This document shows, one piece after another, positions 20,759 through 30,381 of a DNA stretch of 64,000 nucleotides. Made by a program: the position numbers and the translations under genes. Below the pieces are notes generated by a model. It worked only from the letters and a program-made list of their open reading frames with translations, was not told the origin of the DNA and searched no databases. Position 1 is the first letter of the stretch; each line of letters starts with the position of its first letter. This stretch comes from CAVUCH01 sp963697705 (lineage in GTDB: Bacteria; Acidobacteriota; Vicinamibacteria; Vicinamibacterales; JAENWD01), in the NCBI GenBank assembly GCA_963697705.1, contig CAVOPA010000015.1, positions 62,001 through 126,000 of the forward strand, read 5' to 3'.

Positions 20759-21778
20759 TCAGAACTTGAAGCCGAAGGCGTTGGACCAGCCGTAGTCGTT
20801 GCTCGAAAACCCTGCCGGCGGCCGGTTGTCGTAGTTGTCGAACAACCCAAGCCGGAGATACCAGTCTCCCGGCAGGTTGAAGTCCAGATCGAACCGATAG
20901 TTCAATCGGTATCGACCCGAGATCGTCAGGCTCGGATAGTACGTGAACCGAGTGAGCAGGTCGGTCACCTTCAGTTTCTCCGTCCCGAACTCCGTCCCGA
21001 GGTAAGCCTCGGCCGAGTCGTCTGACTGCAGCGCCGCGTCGGTGTAGTTCTCGTTGGTCCACGCCAGCCCGGCGCCAAACGTCAGGTGCTGCACCGGCGA
21101 GCGAAGCAGGTATCGCCCCAGTCCTGCGCCAATCGTCGTCCGCAGGTCCAGCCCCTGCTCCTCGCTGTTCAGGAAGTCCTGCGTCGTGTTCACGTACCAG
21201 CGGCTGCCCAGGAGATGCCGGAAGTCGTTTCCGAGGTCCCAGCGTGCGGTCTCGGGAGCGTTCGCCTGCGAGCTCCTGAAGATGTTGACGAACAGGGTGT
21301 CGACGTTGCGCTCAGCGCGATACGACAGGTTGCCCCCGAGCGAGAGCTGTTTCGCCGAATTGGTCTTCGTCAGGCTGTAGCCGAAGTCCAGAGCCGAATC
21401 GAACCGGGACCAGAACGTTCGTTCGAAGGGCTGAAGGGTCGACACTTCCGGCAGCTGCACGTTGTTCGCGGCCACTTCGACGGCCGCCTTCTTCTCAGGG
21501 TCCGGCTTCAACGAGCCCGAAAGGCGCTTCCCGTCGAAGGTCTCGACGAGGAACTGCCGGTCGCTCTCGATCGAGGCGATCTTGTCCCACTTGATCTTGA
21601 AGTCGGCGTCCGAGTAGTCCGTGGAGAGCGTGAGCACGTCCTTCTCGACACGCTTGATTTCCCCGACCAGCTTGTCACCGCTCGTCGTGATCACTACGTC
21701 GTTCGCCGCGTACGCGACGCCAACGCTGCTCATGAATGCCGCCAGCCAGACGATCGCCGTGAACCGCCCGTTCGCCAT
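20759..21778 (-). CDS. DUF481 family outer-membrane protein
   Basis: 339 residues. After a signal peptide ending GVAYAA comes a small beta domain (VVITTSGDKLVGEIKRVEKDVLTLSTDYSDADFKI), then a C-terminal DUF481 barrel-like region of about 220 residues with alternating strands (LDFGYSLTKTNSAKQLSLGGNLSYR). The last residue is phenylalanine (FGFKF), as in barrel proteins. GGAGGACAG precedes the ATG at 21778. It is the most upstream gene of the minus-strand envelope run. Confidence 0.87.
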   Translation of the reverse strand: MANGRFTAIVWLAAFMSSVGVAYAANDVVITTSGDKLVGEIKRVEKDVLTLSTDYSDADFKIKWDKIASIESDRQFLVETFDGKRLSGSLKPDPEKKAAVEVAANNVQLPEVSTLQPFERTFWSRFDSALDFGYSLTKTNSAKQLSLGGNLSYRAERNVDTLFVNIFRSSQANAPETARWDLGNDFRHLLGSRWYVNTTQDFLNSEEQGLDLRTTIGAGLGRYLLRSPVQHLTFGAGLAWTNENYTDAALQSDDSAEAYLGTEFGTEKLKVTDLLTRFTYYPSLTISGRYRLNYRFDLDFNLPGDWYLRLGLFDNYDNRPPAGFSSNDYGWSNAFGFKF

Positions 21779-21896
21779 CTGTCCTCCGCGTGTGCCGGCG
21801 CGCATCGAGATCCGTTTCGCGCCGCTCGTCGGCCCGATGCGCTCGCACGAGCATCGCGACCGCGTTCATGCAGTCGGGACTCCCAGCACCGATGTG

Positions 21897-22238
21897 TCAA
21901 CCGGTGCCGCCCTCCAGTGCGCTCCGGACCCTCGCCACGTAATCGAGGCCCCCGATGGACGCCACGTCCCTGACCTCGAGGACCGGCGCGGCGATGGAGG
22001 TCTCCAGGAGGCCGAGGAGCGAGCGGAAGCTGGCTGATTGGATCCGATGTGCGAGCCGATCGTGGTCGCTCCACTCCTCGATGTAGACCAACGTGTCCGG
22101 TTCGTCGGCGTCGATGCCGAGGTGGGTTCGAAGAGATTCAGGATCGAGTTGTGCGCCGACCCTGACCCTCGTGAGCGCCTGGAGCGTGTCCTCGACCCGA
22201 CCCGGTGCGGCGGTCAAGCGAACCAGCAACTGCACCAC
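21897..22238 (-). CDS. Antibiotic biosynthesis monooxygenase (ABM) family protein
   Basis: A 113-residue dimeric ferredoxin-like protein. The opening VQLLVRLTAAPGRVEDTLQAL and the TLVYIEEWSDHDRLAHRIQSASFRSLLGLLE segment are typical of ABM/YgiN quinol monooxygenase-like proteins. It is monocistronic. Substrate cannot be predicted; many members bind quinones or haem, others have no known activity. Confidence 0.82.
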   Translation of the reverse strand: MVQLLVRLTAAPGRVEDTLQALTRVRVGAQLDPESLRTHLGIDADEPDTLVYIEEWSDHDRLAHRIQSASFRSLLGLLETSIAAPVLEVRDVASIGGLDYVARVRSALEGGTG

Positions 22239-22381
22239 GCCCGACCAATCAGCATCAGCTTTGCCACCGCGATGGCCCGCGCGAGGAAAGAGGGAACTTG
22301 TTCAACCGCAATCGGTTGCGATGTCTGCCCGGGCTCGGCGTCGGCCGGACACGAGGCGACGCCTCCCATATGCGGGAGATT

Positions 22382-23989
22382 CTACGATTGGGCGTTGTTC
22401 GAGCCGGGTCGCGTGATCCGCAGCTTCCGCATCCGGTTCTCGAGGGTGGTCGGAGGAAGGGCCAGGATTGTTGCTGCACCGCGCGGGCCGCGGATTCGCC
22501 ATCCGGCCTGCTGCAGCACGGCAAGCACGTGGGCCCGTTCGACGTCGTGCAGCGTCTGGCCGGCGCCGCCTGGCGGGCGGGCGCCCACGGGCACGCTCAG
22601 CGTCAGGGTAGGACCGGTGGCCGTAATCATCGCGCGTTCCACGGCGTTCCGCAGTTCGCGGACGTTCCCCGGCCATGGGTAGCTGAGGAGGGCGTTCATC
22701 TGCACGCGCGGGATTGCGTCCACGCGCTTTGCCATCGTCGCCGACAGTTCCTCGACGATGGCCTTCACGAGAAGCGGGATGTCCTCGCGGCGCTCGCAGA
22801 GCGGCGGGACGGTGATCGGGAAGACGTTCAGGCGGTAGAACAGGTCGCTTCGAAACGTGCCGGCCCGTTGCGCCGCATCGAGGTCCTGGTTGCTGGCGGC
22901 GATGATCCGGATGTCCACCGCGATGGAGGATGGGCTGCCGAGCCGCTCGATGCGCTTCTCCTCGAGGACGCGCAGCAGTTTGGCCTGCACGTCCAGCGGC
23001 AGCTCGCTGACCTCGTCGAGGAAGATCGTGGAGCCGTGCGCCATCTCGAACCGGCCGATCTGCTTGGTGAGCGCGCCGGTGTACGCGCCCTTCTCGCGGC
23101 CGAAGAGCTCACTCTCGATCAGCGTGTGTGGGATGGCCGAACAGTTCACGTGCACCATGGGGCGTCCGCGCCGCGGGCTGAGCGCATGAATCGCGGCGGC
23201 GAATCGTCCCTTTCCGGTCCCGGTCTCGCCGAGCAGGAGCACGGTCGACGGCGTTGGCGCCACTTGCTCGACCTGCGCAAGGGCGCGACGGATCGCCGCG
23301 CTGCGCCCGACGATTTGGGCCGACGCGGCCGAAGTCGTGGTCTCGCGCAGGTGCCCGTTCTTCTGCTGCAGCTGGTCTCGCAGGCGCGTCGCCTCATCGA
23401 GTGCGAGCTGCAACCGCTCCTCGCCCATCTTGCGGTCGGTGATGTCGAAGCAGATCCCGAGCATGCGGTGAGCCGGTCGCTCCGGATCATCTGCAAAGGG
23501 CCGCCCGCGTACCTCGAGCCACCTCACCGTCCCGTCCGGCCGCAACAGCCGGTACTCGTCGCGGTAGGCGGACTGGCGCTCGCACGCCCACCGCACGCGG
23601 TCGCGGACACCGTGACGATCCTCCGGGTGAACGAGCTCGAGCACGTGCTGCAGCGGCACGTCCGCGGACGTTTGGAGTCCATAGAGTTGAGCGGCGCCCG
23701 CAATCGCGTGGAACCGCAACCGCGTCAGGTCGAGGTCCCACAAGCCCACGTGCGCCGATTCGACGGCGAGTGCCAGGCGCGCAGCGTGCTCGCGCAGCGC
23801 ATTGCTGGTTTGCCGCTGGCTCTGCGCGAGCGGGAGTACTTCGCACAACCGCCGATGCGCGTCGTGGATTTCGGCGTCCACCCGCTCCGGCGGGACGTTG
23901 ACGAACCGGACGAAGAGGTCGCGGAGCAGCGTCTCCATCCCGTCCGGGGTTTCGAGTTCCGCGCACCGTCCGCCCCGGATATCCGCCAT
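22382..23989 (-). CDS. Sigma-54-dependent transcriptional activator with PAS sensor
   Basis: 535 residues. A PAS/PAC sensor (about 70-190) ends in MLGICFDITDRKMGEERL and is followed by a coiled coil. The AAA+ domain has Walker A GETGTGKG (254-261), the sigma-54 contact loop GAYTGA (301-306, the common GAFTGA variant), Walker B TIFLDE (321-326) and the WPGNVRELRNAVE box. A Fis-type helix-turn-helix lies near 490-530. All the parts needed for open-complex formation are present. No kinase or obvious target operon is adjacent, so the signal is probably sensed directly by PAS. Confidence 0.93.
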   Translation of the reverse strand: MADIRGGRCAELETPDGMETLLRDLFVRFVNVPPERVDAEIHDAHRRLCEVLPLAQSQRQTSNALREHAARLALAVESAHVGLWDLDLTRLRFHAIAGAAQLYGLQTSADVPLQHVLELVHPEDRHGVRDRVRWACERQSAYRDEYRLLRPDGTVRWLEVRGRPFADDPERPAHRMLGICFDITDRKMGEERLQLALDEATRLRDQLQQKNGHLRETTTSAASAQIVGRSAAIRRALAQVEQVAPTPSTVLLLGETGTGKGRFAAAIHALSPRRGRPMVHVNCSAIPHTLIESELFGREKGAYTGALTKQIGRFEMAHGSTIFLDEVSELPLDVQAKLLRVLEEKRIERLGSPSSIAVDIRIIAASNQDLDAAQRAGTFRSDLFYRLNVFPITVPPLCERREDIPLLVKAIVEELSATMAKRVDAIPRVQMNALLSYPWPGNVRELRNAVERAMITATGPTLTLSVPVGARPPGGAGQTLHDVERAHVLAVLQQAGWRIRGPRGAATILALPPTTLENRMRKLRITRPGSNNAQS

Positions 23990-24316
23990 CGAGCACCTCG
24001 GGTTTGCTGGAGCGCGACGCGCCCCCTGAAGGGGGCACTATAGCGCGGCGCTGCCATTGAAGAACCACGTTCTGCGTCCGGTCGAGCACGCCGTACCTTT
24101 CGGCCGTCCGGTCCCGTGCGAGCCCCTGGCCTCGCGGCCAGCAGACGGGTTGCCTGCGGACACGCATTGTTCTTGTGGCTCTGGCGTCGCGGTCGGGGTA
24201 GTATCCCGGTCAAGTGGGCTGGAACCGACAGGCTCCAACTCTTACGGGGCCACGCTGAGGTCCGCGGCTCTTTTGATCGAATCGACGAGCTTTGTGAACC
24301 TGCAAGGAGGCGGCAC

Positions 24317-24743
24317 GTGCGAAGCATTCGACGTCTGTCGGCGCTGATCGTCGCGCTCGGGGTGTTGCTGGTCGCTGCCCCGGCGGGTTCGCAGGAAGTG
24401 GCCAAGCGGTCTGCCAAGCGTGCCGCAAAGGAAGCAACGGAAAGCGCCGCCAAGCAGGCGGCCGAGGACGCCGCGAAGAAAGCGGTGAAGAAGGCCGCGG
24501 CACCTGACGCGATCGATCTGAACACGGCGACACCAGCTGACGAAGCTCGGGCTCGACGAGGCGACCACGAAGAAGATCGTGGCCGGTCGCCCTTTCACCA
24601 GCGTGGATGACCCGAAGATCAAGGAAGCCATCCCCGCCGACGTGCTCGCCAAGCTGGAAGGAAAGGTCACCGTCAAGCCGTCCACGACGGCCGCGCCGGC
24701 GTCGGCGACTCCGCCCCAGACACCAGCGACTCCGCCGCAGTAG
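24317..24743 (+). CDS. Exported helix-hairpin-helix protein, single-base frameshift
   Basis: Repaired length is about 141 residues. A signal peptide (LIVALGVLLVAAPAGSQ) is followed by a Lys/Ala-rich helical stretch (KRSAKRAAKEATESAAKQAA). Then comes IDLNTAT, a hallmark of ComEA-like HhH proteins. The frame breaks at 24531-24539: removing one C gives DLNTATQ-LTKLGLDEATTKKIVAGRPF, the normal continuation, and the frame then runs to TAG at 24743. GTG at 24317 has a perfect AAGGAGG upstream. It could bind DNA or act as a periplasmic scaffold. The stretch 24744-24967 downstream shows nothing. Confidence 0.75.
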
Positions 24744-25021
24744 TCCACCGCGGCTGTACCGCTGCCGTAGCGCTCGGGCGCCGGACAGCCGAGTTGTGCG
24801 CGGTCCCGCTCCAGAGCGGCGGGTTCAACCCATTTCACGCGATTCGCGGCGAAGAGCAGTGAGGGGGCCCAACCGGGGATCGCGCGACTTCGGAGGCGGC
24901 TCGTTCCACCTCCCCTCGAGCGGTTTCCGATGGGTGCATCCTAAGGACGGTTGATACCGAACCGCGTGTGGCTGCGTCGGCTGCAGCGAAGGCCCTCCTC
25001 TCGTCCTTGTCGATGGCAACC

Positions 25022-25918
25022 ATGCCGACCGCGCTCTTCGTCCTCGTGCGAATCGTCGCGAATCCAATCTCGAACGTCTTCCAGAAGCAGCTCACGCAGA
25101 AAGCGGCAAGCCCTGCCTTCATCATCGGCGCCGTCCATGTCGTGCTCGCGGTGGCGTGCCTGCCGCTCTGGTTCCTGCCGGGCGCGACCGTGCTGCGGGG
25201 CGGGCCGGGGTTGTGGGGGACGATGACGGTGTGCGCGTGCCTGGCGGTATCCGGCAACGCGCTGCTCGTCGCAGCCGTGAAGTCGACCGACCTCTCCATT
25301 CTCGGCCCCATCAATGCGTACAAGTCGGTCCTGGGCCTCGTCCTCGCGATCGCCATGATCGGCGAGTTGCCAACGATCCCGGGCGTGGTGGGCGTGCTGA
25401 TGATCCTGGCGGGCAGCTATCTCGTCGTGGACCGTGTGCCGGATCAACCGCGGCGACACGCATTCGCGCGCTTCTTCCGCGAGCGCGGCATCCAGTTGCG
25501 ATTTGCCGCGCTGGCGCTGTCCGCGACCGAAGCAGTCTTCCTGAAAAAGGCGATCCTGCTGTCGTCGCCGCTGACGACCTTTGCGCTCTGGGCCACGCTC
25601 GGCGCGGCGGTTGGCGCCGTCGGCATCACGTTCCTGCTGGGCCGTCAGGCAGTCGACGAGGTCCGGGTTTTCCAGAACGAAGCTGGAACGTATCTCCGGC
25701 TGGCGATTACGACCGGCCTCATGCAGCTCGCCACGGTCTTCACCTTCGGCGTGCTGCAGGTGGGGTATTCGCTGGCGCTGTTCCAGCTGTCGGCGCTGAT
25801 CAGCGTGTTCCTGGGTTATCGCTACTTCCAGGAAGGGCACATGCGCACGCGTATCGTCGGCTCGCTGGTGATGACGGCCGGGGCCGCGCTGATCGTCGTG
25901 TTCGGCCGCTCCGGTTGA
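25022..25918 (+). CDS. EamA/DMT superfamily transporter
   Basis: About 298 residues with ten predicted membrane helices in two repeats, as in EamA drug/metabolite transporters. Landmarks are ILGPINAYKSVLGLVLAIAMIGELPTIPGVVGVLMILAGSYLVV (end of repeat 1) and ALFQLSALISVFLGYRYFQEGHMRTRIVGSLVMTAGAALIVV (end of repeat 2). The start is unsure: ATGs at 25013 and 25022 and a GTG at 24968 are in frame, and none has a clear ribosome site. The substrate is unknown. Confidence 0.87.
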   Translation: MPTALFVLVRIVANPISNVFQKQLTQKAASPAFIIGAVHVVLAVACLPLWFLPGATVLRGGPGLWGTMTVCACLAVSGNALLVAAVKSTDLSILGPINAYKSVLGLVLAIAMIGELPTIPGVVGVLMILAGSYLVVDRVPDQPRRHAFARFFRERGIQLRFAALALSATEAVFLKKAILLSSPLTTFALWATLGAAVGAVGITFLLGRQAVDEVRVFQNEAGTYLRLAITTGLMQLATVFTFGVLQVGYSLALFQLSALISVFLGYRYFQEGHMRTRIVGSLVMTAGAALIVVFGRSG

Positions 25919-25990
25919 CTGGCGCGTCCCGCATGCGCGCCAGCTTTTTACAGCCGAGTGCTCGCTTGTGCCGTGACCGCATCACGCATG

Positions 25991-26050
25991 TGGGGCAGGG
26001 CTTCAGCCCTGCAAATCGGCGGACGCAAGCAGGCCTGAAGGCCTGCCCCA
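25991..26050. repeat. REP family 1, complete two-hairpin element
   Basis: A 60-bp element: TGGGGCAGGGCTTCAGCCCT at the left, GCAGGCCTGAAGGCCTGCCC near the right. Each half is a hairpin (AGGGCT-TC-AGCCCT and GCAGGCCT-GA-AGGCCTGC), and the outer ends TGGGGCAGG / CCTGCCCCA pair with each other. The same unit recurs at 58664-58723 with only the loop changed. Confidence 0.8.
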
Positions 26051-26098
26051 CAAGACGGGCGCGCTCGCAAGCGCAGACTGCGTGCGCGCCCGCGCGCC

Positions 26099-27409
26099 TC
26101 AGTCCTGCTTCACGCGGGTGATCGCGACGCTCAGATCCTGGCCCGCACGGTGGAGTGCGTGCGCAAACAGCACGGACCCCGTCTTGTCGAAGTAGATGCC
26201 ACTCGGCTCGGCCGTGCAGTCCGTCAGGCTCGCGAACCGCACCGTCTCTTTCGCCGTCAGGTGATTGGTGCCAGGCACGGCGACCCAGATGTCCATGCCT
26301 TGCTCGTTGGTCGTATCTTCGGCGATGAACAGGTTCCCGTTCTTGTCCAGCGCGAGGTTGTCCGGATTCGTGAAGTCTGCCGGCGCATTCACGCCGTTGC
26401 GAACGTAGTCGGAGACGAACGCCGTCGCGTGCGTGGAATCACCCGAGGGCTCGCGCAGGTCGATGCGCAACACCCGATGCTCGTCGGTGACCGCCACGTA
26501 GAGCACGTTCGCTCCGCCACGATTGCTGCCGGTGCTCGTGGCCATCTCGACGTCCTCGGGACGACCATAGCCGGTCGCACCAGCAGCAGTGGCAGTCGCG
26601 TCGGCGTCCACCTGCACGGCATCGCGATCCAGCGGAATCCATACCGCGTCGCCAGTGCGATCAGAGTCGGGCGTCACGATCTTCAGAGCGTACAGCTGGC
26701 CCGATGACAGGTCACCTCGTCGGTCCGGGACGAAGCGAAAGATGTAGCCTCCCGGCGGGCGTCCTCCCGGTATGCCCGGTGCGGTTTCCGAGATTCCGTA
26801 CACGTTCCCCTGCGGATCGATCCGCATCCCTTCGTGTGCGCGCGCGCCCAGGGCCGGCAGCGGCGTATCACTGCCAGTCACGGGATCGACTTCGTACATC
26901 AGCCCGGCGAGTGCCTGCGGCACCCGTGGATCGGGCGTGGACGGCAGACGCGCGATTCGCATCTCCTCGCCCGTCAGCAACGTGCCCCAGGGAGTCCAGA
27001 CGAGGCCGTCGAGACGGTTCCAGTAGGCGCGCTGGGCCAGCACCCGCGTCTGGCCGGTCCGCAGATCCGTCACGCTCAGCATCCCGTTCTCGAGCACCTC
27101 GTGCGAGTGGTAGAGGAACTCGCCCGCGTCCGGGCCGTTCTCGTTCAGGACATGCATGTCCCAGTTGTCGGTCGTTCCGCCATCGCCTTCGCGTGCGATG
27201 ACCGTCTGTTCATACCCGGGCGGGAGAAGATACGGCTGCTCGTGCGGGAAAGCGCCGGCGCCCCCCGGCACACATGGAGACGAGGCCGGCAGGGGCGTGA
27301 ACTGGAACGGGCCCGATGTCACGCCGTCGTCTTGCGGTGCGGCGAACGCCGTGGTCTGCGACAGAGCGGCGGCGATGCACGCGGACAAAATCGCACGTCG
27401 AGGATGCAT
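26099..27409 (-). CDS. PhoX/DUF839-like secreted beta-propeller protein
   Basis: 436 residues with a signal peptide ending TTAFAA. The sequence has the pattern of DUF839 (PhoX alkaline phosphatase) proteins: LLPPGYEQTVIAREG, DNWDMHVLNENGPDAGEFLYHSHEV, GLVWTPWGTLLTGEE, HEGMRIDPQGNVYGISE and ADFTNPDNLALDKNGNLFIAED. Conserved acidic residues that would bind calcium/iron are visible, but catalytic activity cannot be proven from sequence. The ATG at 27409 follows a perfect AGGAGG; upstream in-frame codons lack one. Single gene. Confidence 0.82.
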   Translation of the reverse strand: MHPRRAILSACIAAALSQTTAFAAPQDDGVTSGPFQFTPLPASSPCVPGGAGAFPHEQPYLLPPGYEQTVIAREGDGGTTDNWDMHVLNENGPDAGEFLYHSHEVLENGMLSVTDLRTGQTRVLAQRAYWNRLDGLVWTPWGTLLTGEEMRIARLPSTPDPRVPQALAGLMYEVDPVTGSDTPLPALGARAHEGMRIDPQGNVYGISETAPGIPGGRPPGGYIFRFVPDRRGDLSSGQLYALKIVTPDSDRTGDAVWIPLDRDAVQVDADATATAAGATGYGRPEDVEMATSTGSNRGGANVLYVAVTDEHRVLRIDLREPSGDSTHATAFVSDYVRNGVNAPADFTNPDNLALDKNGNLFIAEDTTNEQGMDIWVAVPGTNHLTAKETVRFASLTDCTAEPSGIYFDKTGSVLFAHALHRAGQDLSVAITRVKQD

Positions 27410-27741
27410 GTGAACCTCCTGGGATCCCGTGTGTGGTCCGATGCGACGGAAGAGGCTGAGCTTTTCGGCTTGGCCTGACGGGAACATCCATCTGTGGGTC
27501 AGGTAGCCCGTCCTGATCCGTCACACCAGCAGTAGCCGTTCACCGGCTAACGCGCGATCGATGACTGCGTGCTATCAGCGAGCAGAAAACCTTCAGTGGA
27601 AGCGGGTACTTCGCAACCCGGGTCTGCGGGGGATGCGGGGCAGGAACACGGCTCGACCGCACGCCTGTGGCGAAACGGCTGCCACTCGCCTGACGGAACA
27701 AAGGACTGAACGTTCCGTCTCGCCTTGCCGTATCACGTCCC
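27410..27741. other. Divergent intergenic region
   Basis: These 332 bases separate the PhoX-like gene (minus) and the third ADOP permease (plus). They must hold both promoters. No palindrome resembling the PadR operator at 15741-15793 is present, and no gene was recognised. Confidence 0.5.
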
Positions 27742-30213
27742 ATGTCGATGATCCAGGAGTTCCGGCACGGCCTGCGGCTGCTCGGGCGCAACAGGGGATT
27801 CGCCGCTATCGGCATCCTCACCCTGGCGCTCGGCATCGGCGCGAACACGGCGATGTTCAGCATCGTGAACGGCGTGCTGTTGAACCCGTTTCCGTACCCC
27901 GCGACCGACTCGCTCATGTTCGTCAGCGCGTGGTCAGCCCAGTTCAACGTGTCGGTGCCGCTGACCTACGCGGATTACCTGGACCTCCGGCACGACAGCC
28001 GGCTGTTTCAGCACCTCGCGGCGGCGCGGGGGAGTGGCTTCAACCTGACCGAAGCCGCGCGGGAGCCGGCGCGCGTGAAGGGTGCGACCGTTTCCGCCAA
28101 CGCGTTTCCGTTGCTCGGGATGCAACCGGCGCTCGGGCGCACGCTGCAGGAAGCCGACGATCGGGAGGGCGCCGAACGGGTCGCGGTCATCTCCCACGCG
28201 TTGTGGACGACCCGCTACGACGGCGATCCGGGCGTGATCGGCCGATCGATCGGGCTGGACGGGCAGACCTACACCGTCGTGGGCGTGATGCCGGCCGCGT
28301 TCAAGTTCTGGGCAGCGGACGTGTGGGTTCCGATAGGGCTGAACTTCCTCGGCGAGTTCCAGCACAGCCGCGTCGTCCGGAGCGACATGTTCGGCGTCGG
28401 CCGTCTCGCACCTGGCGTCACGCGTGAGCAGGCACAGGCGGAGCTCGACGTCATCACAAAGCGCCTGCAGCAGGCATACCCGGACACGAACCGCGACATC
28501 GGCGTGCGCGTGGTGCCGCTCAAGGAGTCAGTGACGGCGAGCATCCGGCCCACGCTCCTGGTCCTGCTCGGTGCCGTCGGCTTCGTGCTGCTCATCGCGT
28601 GCGCCAACGTCGCCAACCTGCTCCTCGCGCGGGCGGCGACGCGCGAACGCGAGCTGGCGGTGCGTACCGCGCTCGGCGCGAGTCGCGGGCGCCTGGCGCG
28701 CCAGCTCCTGTTCGAGGCGGCCCCGCTCGCCCTGCTCGGCGCGACGGCAGGTCTCGTCCTGGCGCACTGGTTCACGCAAGGCGCCCTGCGGCTTGCGCCG
28801 GCAGGCAGCATACCGGCCGAAGCTGCGGTCGGCGTCGACTGGCGCGTGCTCGCCTTCACGGTTGGAATCTCGTTCCTGACGGCGTTCGGGACCGGACTGC
28901 TGCCGGCCCTCCAGGCCGCTCGAACGGATCCGGCACGGGACCTCTCGGACGGGGCACGCGGCGCCACGGCAGGAGGGCGCGCACACCTCGCCCGCTCGGC
29001 ACTCGTCGTGTCGGAGGTGGCGCTCTCGCTGGTGCTGCTGGCCGGCGCCACACTGTTGATGACCAGCTTCAAGCGGCTGCAGGCGGAAGACCCGGGCTTC
29101 CGGCCGGACCACATCCTGACGCTGCAAGTCTCACTCCCGGCAACGCGCTATCCGGAAGCGCACCAATCGGAACGCTTCTTCACCGACGCCCTGGATCGCA
29201 TTGGTAGCCTGCCTGGCGTGCAAGCGGTCGGCGCCGTGTCCGCGCTGCCGTTGTCTGGAACCGGATCCGACATGCCGATCGTCGCCGAAGGGCGGACCTA
29301 CACCAGCCTCGATCAGTTGCCGTCCACGCAGTTCAGTGTCGTGCAGGGCGATTACTTCCGCGCGATGGGGATGGCCGTGCGCGCCGGGCGGGTCTTCAAC
29401 GCCGGCGATACCGTCCACGCACCGCGAGTGACAGTGATCAACGAGGCGCTGGCCAAACAGTTCCTGCCCGGGAACAACCCGATCGGCAAGCGGGTGATGC
29501 TCGGCGTCCCCGACAACCTGATGCGCGACGACCTCATTCCCGGCATCAAGCGGTTCGAGTGGCTCACGGTCGTCGGCGTCGTCGGCAACGTGAAGAAGTT
29601 CGCGCTCGGCGACACGCCGACGCCGGAGGCGTACGTTCCGTACGTGCAGTCGCCGCCGATCGCTATCTTCCGCTCGTCGATGTTCATCGTCGCGCGATCA
29701 ACGGGGGAGCCGCTGGCGCTTGCCGCCGCGCTGCGGGACCAGATCTGGGCGCTCGACCGAGATCAGCCGATCACGTCGCTGATGACGATGGACGGACGGC
29801 TGGCGGAATCGCTGCGCCAGCCGCGCTTCAGCATGCTGCTGCTCGGTCTCTTCGCGGTGGTGGCGCTGGTGCTGTCGCTCGTCGGCATCTACGGCGTCCT
29901 GTCGTACCTGGTGGCATCACGGACGCGGGAAATCGGTATCCGCCTCGCGCTCGGCGCCCAGCCGGCCCACGTCGTGCGCGGCGTGATCACGCAGGCCCTT
30001 TGGCTCGTGGGAGGCGGCGTCGCCCTGGGCCTCGCGGGCAGCTTCGCGCTCACGCGCCTGCTGACGTCCATGTTGCACGACGTGAGCCCGACGGATCCGG
30101 GCGTCCTCGGCGGGGTGGCCGCGCTGCTCGTCACCGCGGCGCTCGCCGCCTGCTACGTGCCGGCGCGTCGGGCGACGCGGGTCGAACCGGTGATCGCACT
30201 GCGGGCGGAGTAG
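27742..30213 (+). CDS. ADOP-family ABC transporter permease (MacB/FtsX type)
   Basis: 823 residues with the standard layout: IQEFRHGLRLLGRNRGFAAIGILTLALGIGANTAMFSIVNGVLL, first MacB_PCD, FtsX block with FVLLIACANVANLLLARAATRERELAVRTALGASRGRL, second MacB_PCD, and a closing FtsX block with GIYGVLSYLVASRTREIGIRLALGA. It ends VEPVIALRAE. Unlike the homologue at 12.7 kb it is intact and lacks the PadR-linked N-terminal prefix. No ATPase partner is adjacent; these permeases usually rely on one encoded elsewhere. Substrate unknown. Confidence 0.92.
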   Translation: MSMIQEFRHGLRLLGRNRGFAAIGILTLALGIGANTAMFSIVNGVLLNPFPYPATDSLMFVSAWSAQFNVSVPLTYADYLDLRHDSRLFQHLAAARGSGFNLTEAAREPARVKGATVSANAFPLLGMQPALGRTLQEADDREGAERVAVISHALWTTRYDGDPGVIGRSIGLDGQTYTVVGVMPAAFKFWAADVWVPIGLNFLGEFQHSRVVRSDMFGVGRLAPGVTREQAQAELDVITKRLQQAYPDTNRDIGVRVVPLKESVTASIRPTLLVLLGAVGFVLLIACANVANLLLARAATRERELAVRTALGASRGRLARQLLFEAAPLALLGATAGLVLAHWFTQGALRLAPAGSIPAEAAVGVDWRVLAFTVGISFLTAFGTGLLPALQAARTDPARDLSDGARGATAGGRAHLARSALVVSEVALSLVLLAGATLLMTSFKRLQAEDPGFRPDHILTLQVSLPATRYPEAHQSERFFTDALDRIGSLPGVQAVGAVSALPLSGTGSDMPIVAEGRTYTSLDQLPSTQFSVVQGDYFRAMGMAVRAGRVFNAGDTVHAPRVTVINEALAKQFLPGNNPIGKRVMLGVPDNLMRDDLIPGIKRFEWLTVVGVVGNVKKFALGDTPTPEAYVPYVQSPPIAIFRSSMFIVARSTGEPLALAAALRDQIWALDRDQPITSLMTMDGRLAESLRQPRFSMLLLGLFAVVALVLSLVGIYGVLSYLVASRTREIGIRLALGAQPAHVVRGVITQALWLVGGGVALGLAGSFALTRLLTSMLHDVSPTDPGVLGGVAALLVTAALAACYVPARRATRVEPVIALRAE

Positions 30214-30288
30214 ACGGGGAGAGGGCCGGGGCTCTCTGGCAGGCTGCTGAAGAACACGGCCAGGACGCAGGCCATTTTTTTCACCGCG

Positions 30289-30306
30289 TAGTGCCCGCCT
30301 TCAGGC
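30289..30306. repeat. REP family 2, single copy
   Basis: TAGTGCCCGCCTTCAGGC matches the core of the 29-bp units at 46744-46830. It lies between the converging ADOP and DUF2911 genes, just before a strong hairpin. Confidence 0.6.
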
Positions 30307-30331
30307 CGTAGGCTCAGGCGTTCTAGAGGGC

Positions 30332-30367
30332 GAGCGCCTCCCGGTGAAGACACCGGTGCAGGCGCTC
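30332..30367. terminator. Strong hairpin, likely bidirectional terminator
   Basis: GAGCGCCT pairs with AGGCGCTC, and inside it CCGGTG pairs with CACCGG around an AAGA loop. It sits between the converging stop codons at 30213 and 30382. No long T-run follows directly, but a run of seven T lies at 30274-30280 on the ADOP side. Confidence 0.55.
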
Positions 30368-30381
30368 GTGCTCCTCACAGT

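Noticed and set aside
24040..24316. A sigma-54 promoter for the HhH gene next to the sigma-54 activator
   Set aside because: No TGGCAC-N5-TTGC pattern with correct GG/GC spacing could be found in this gap.
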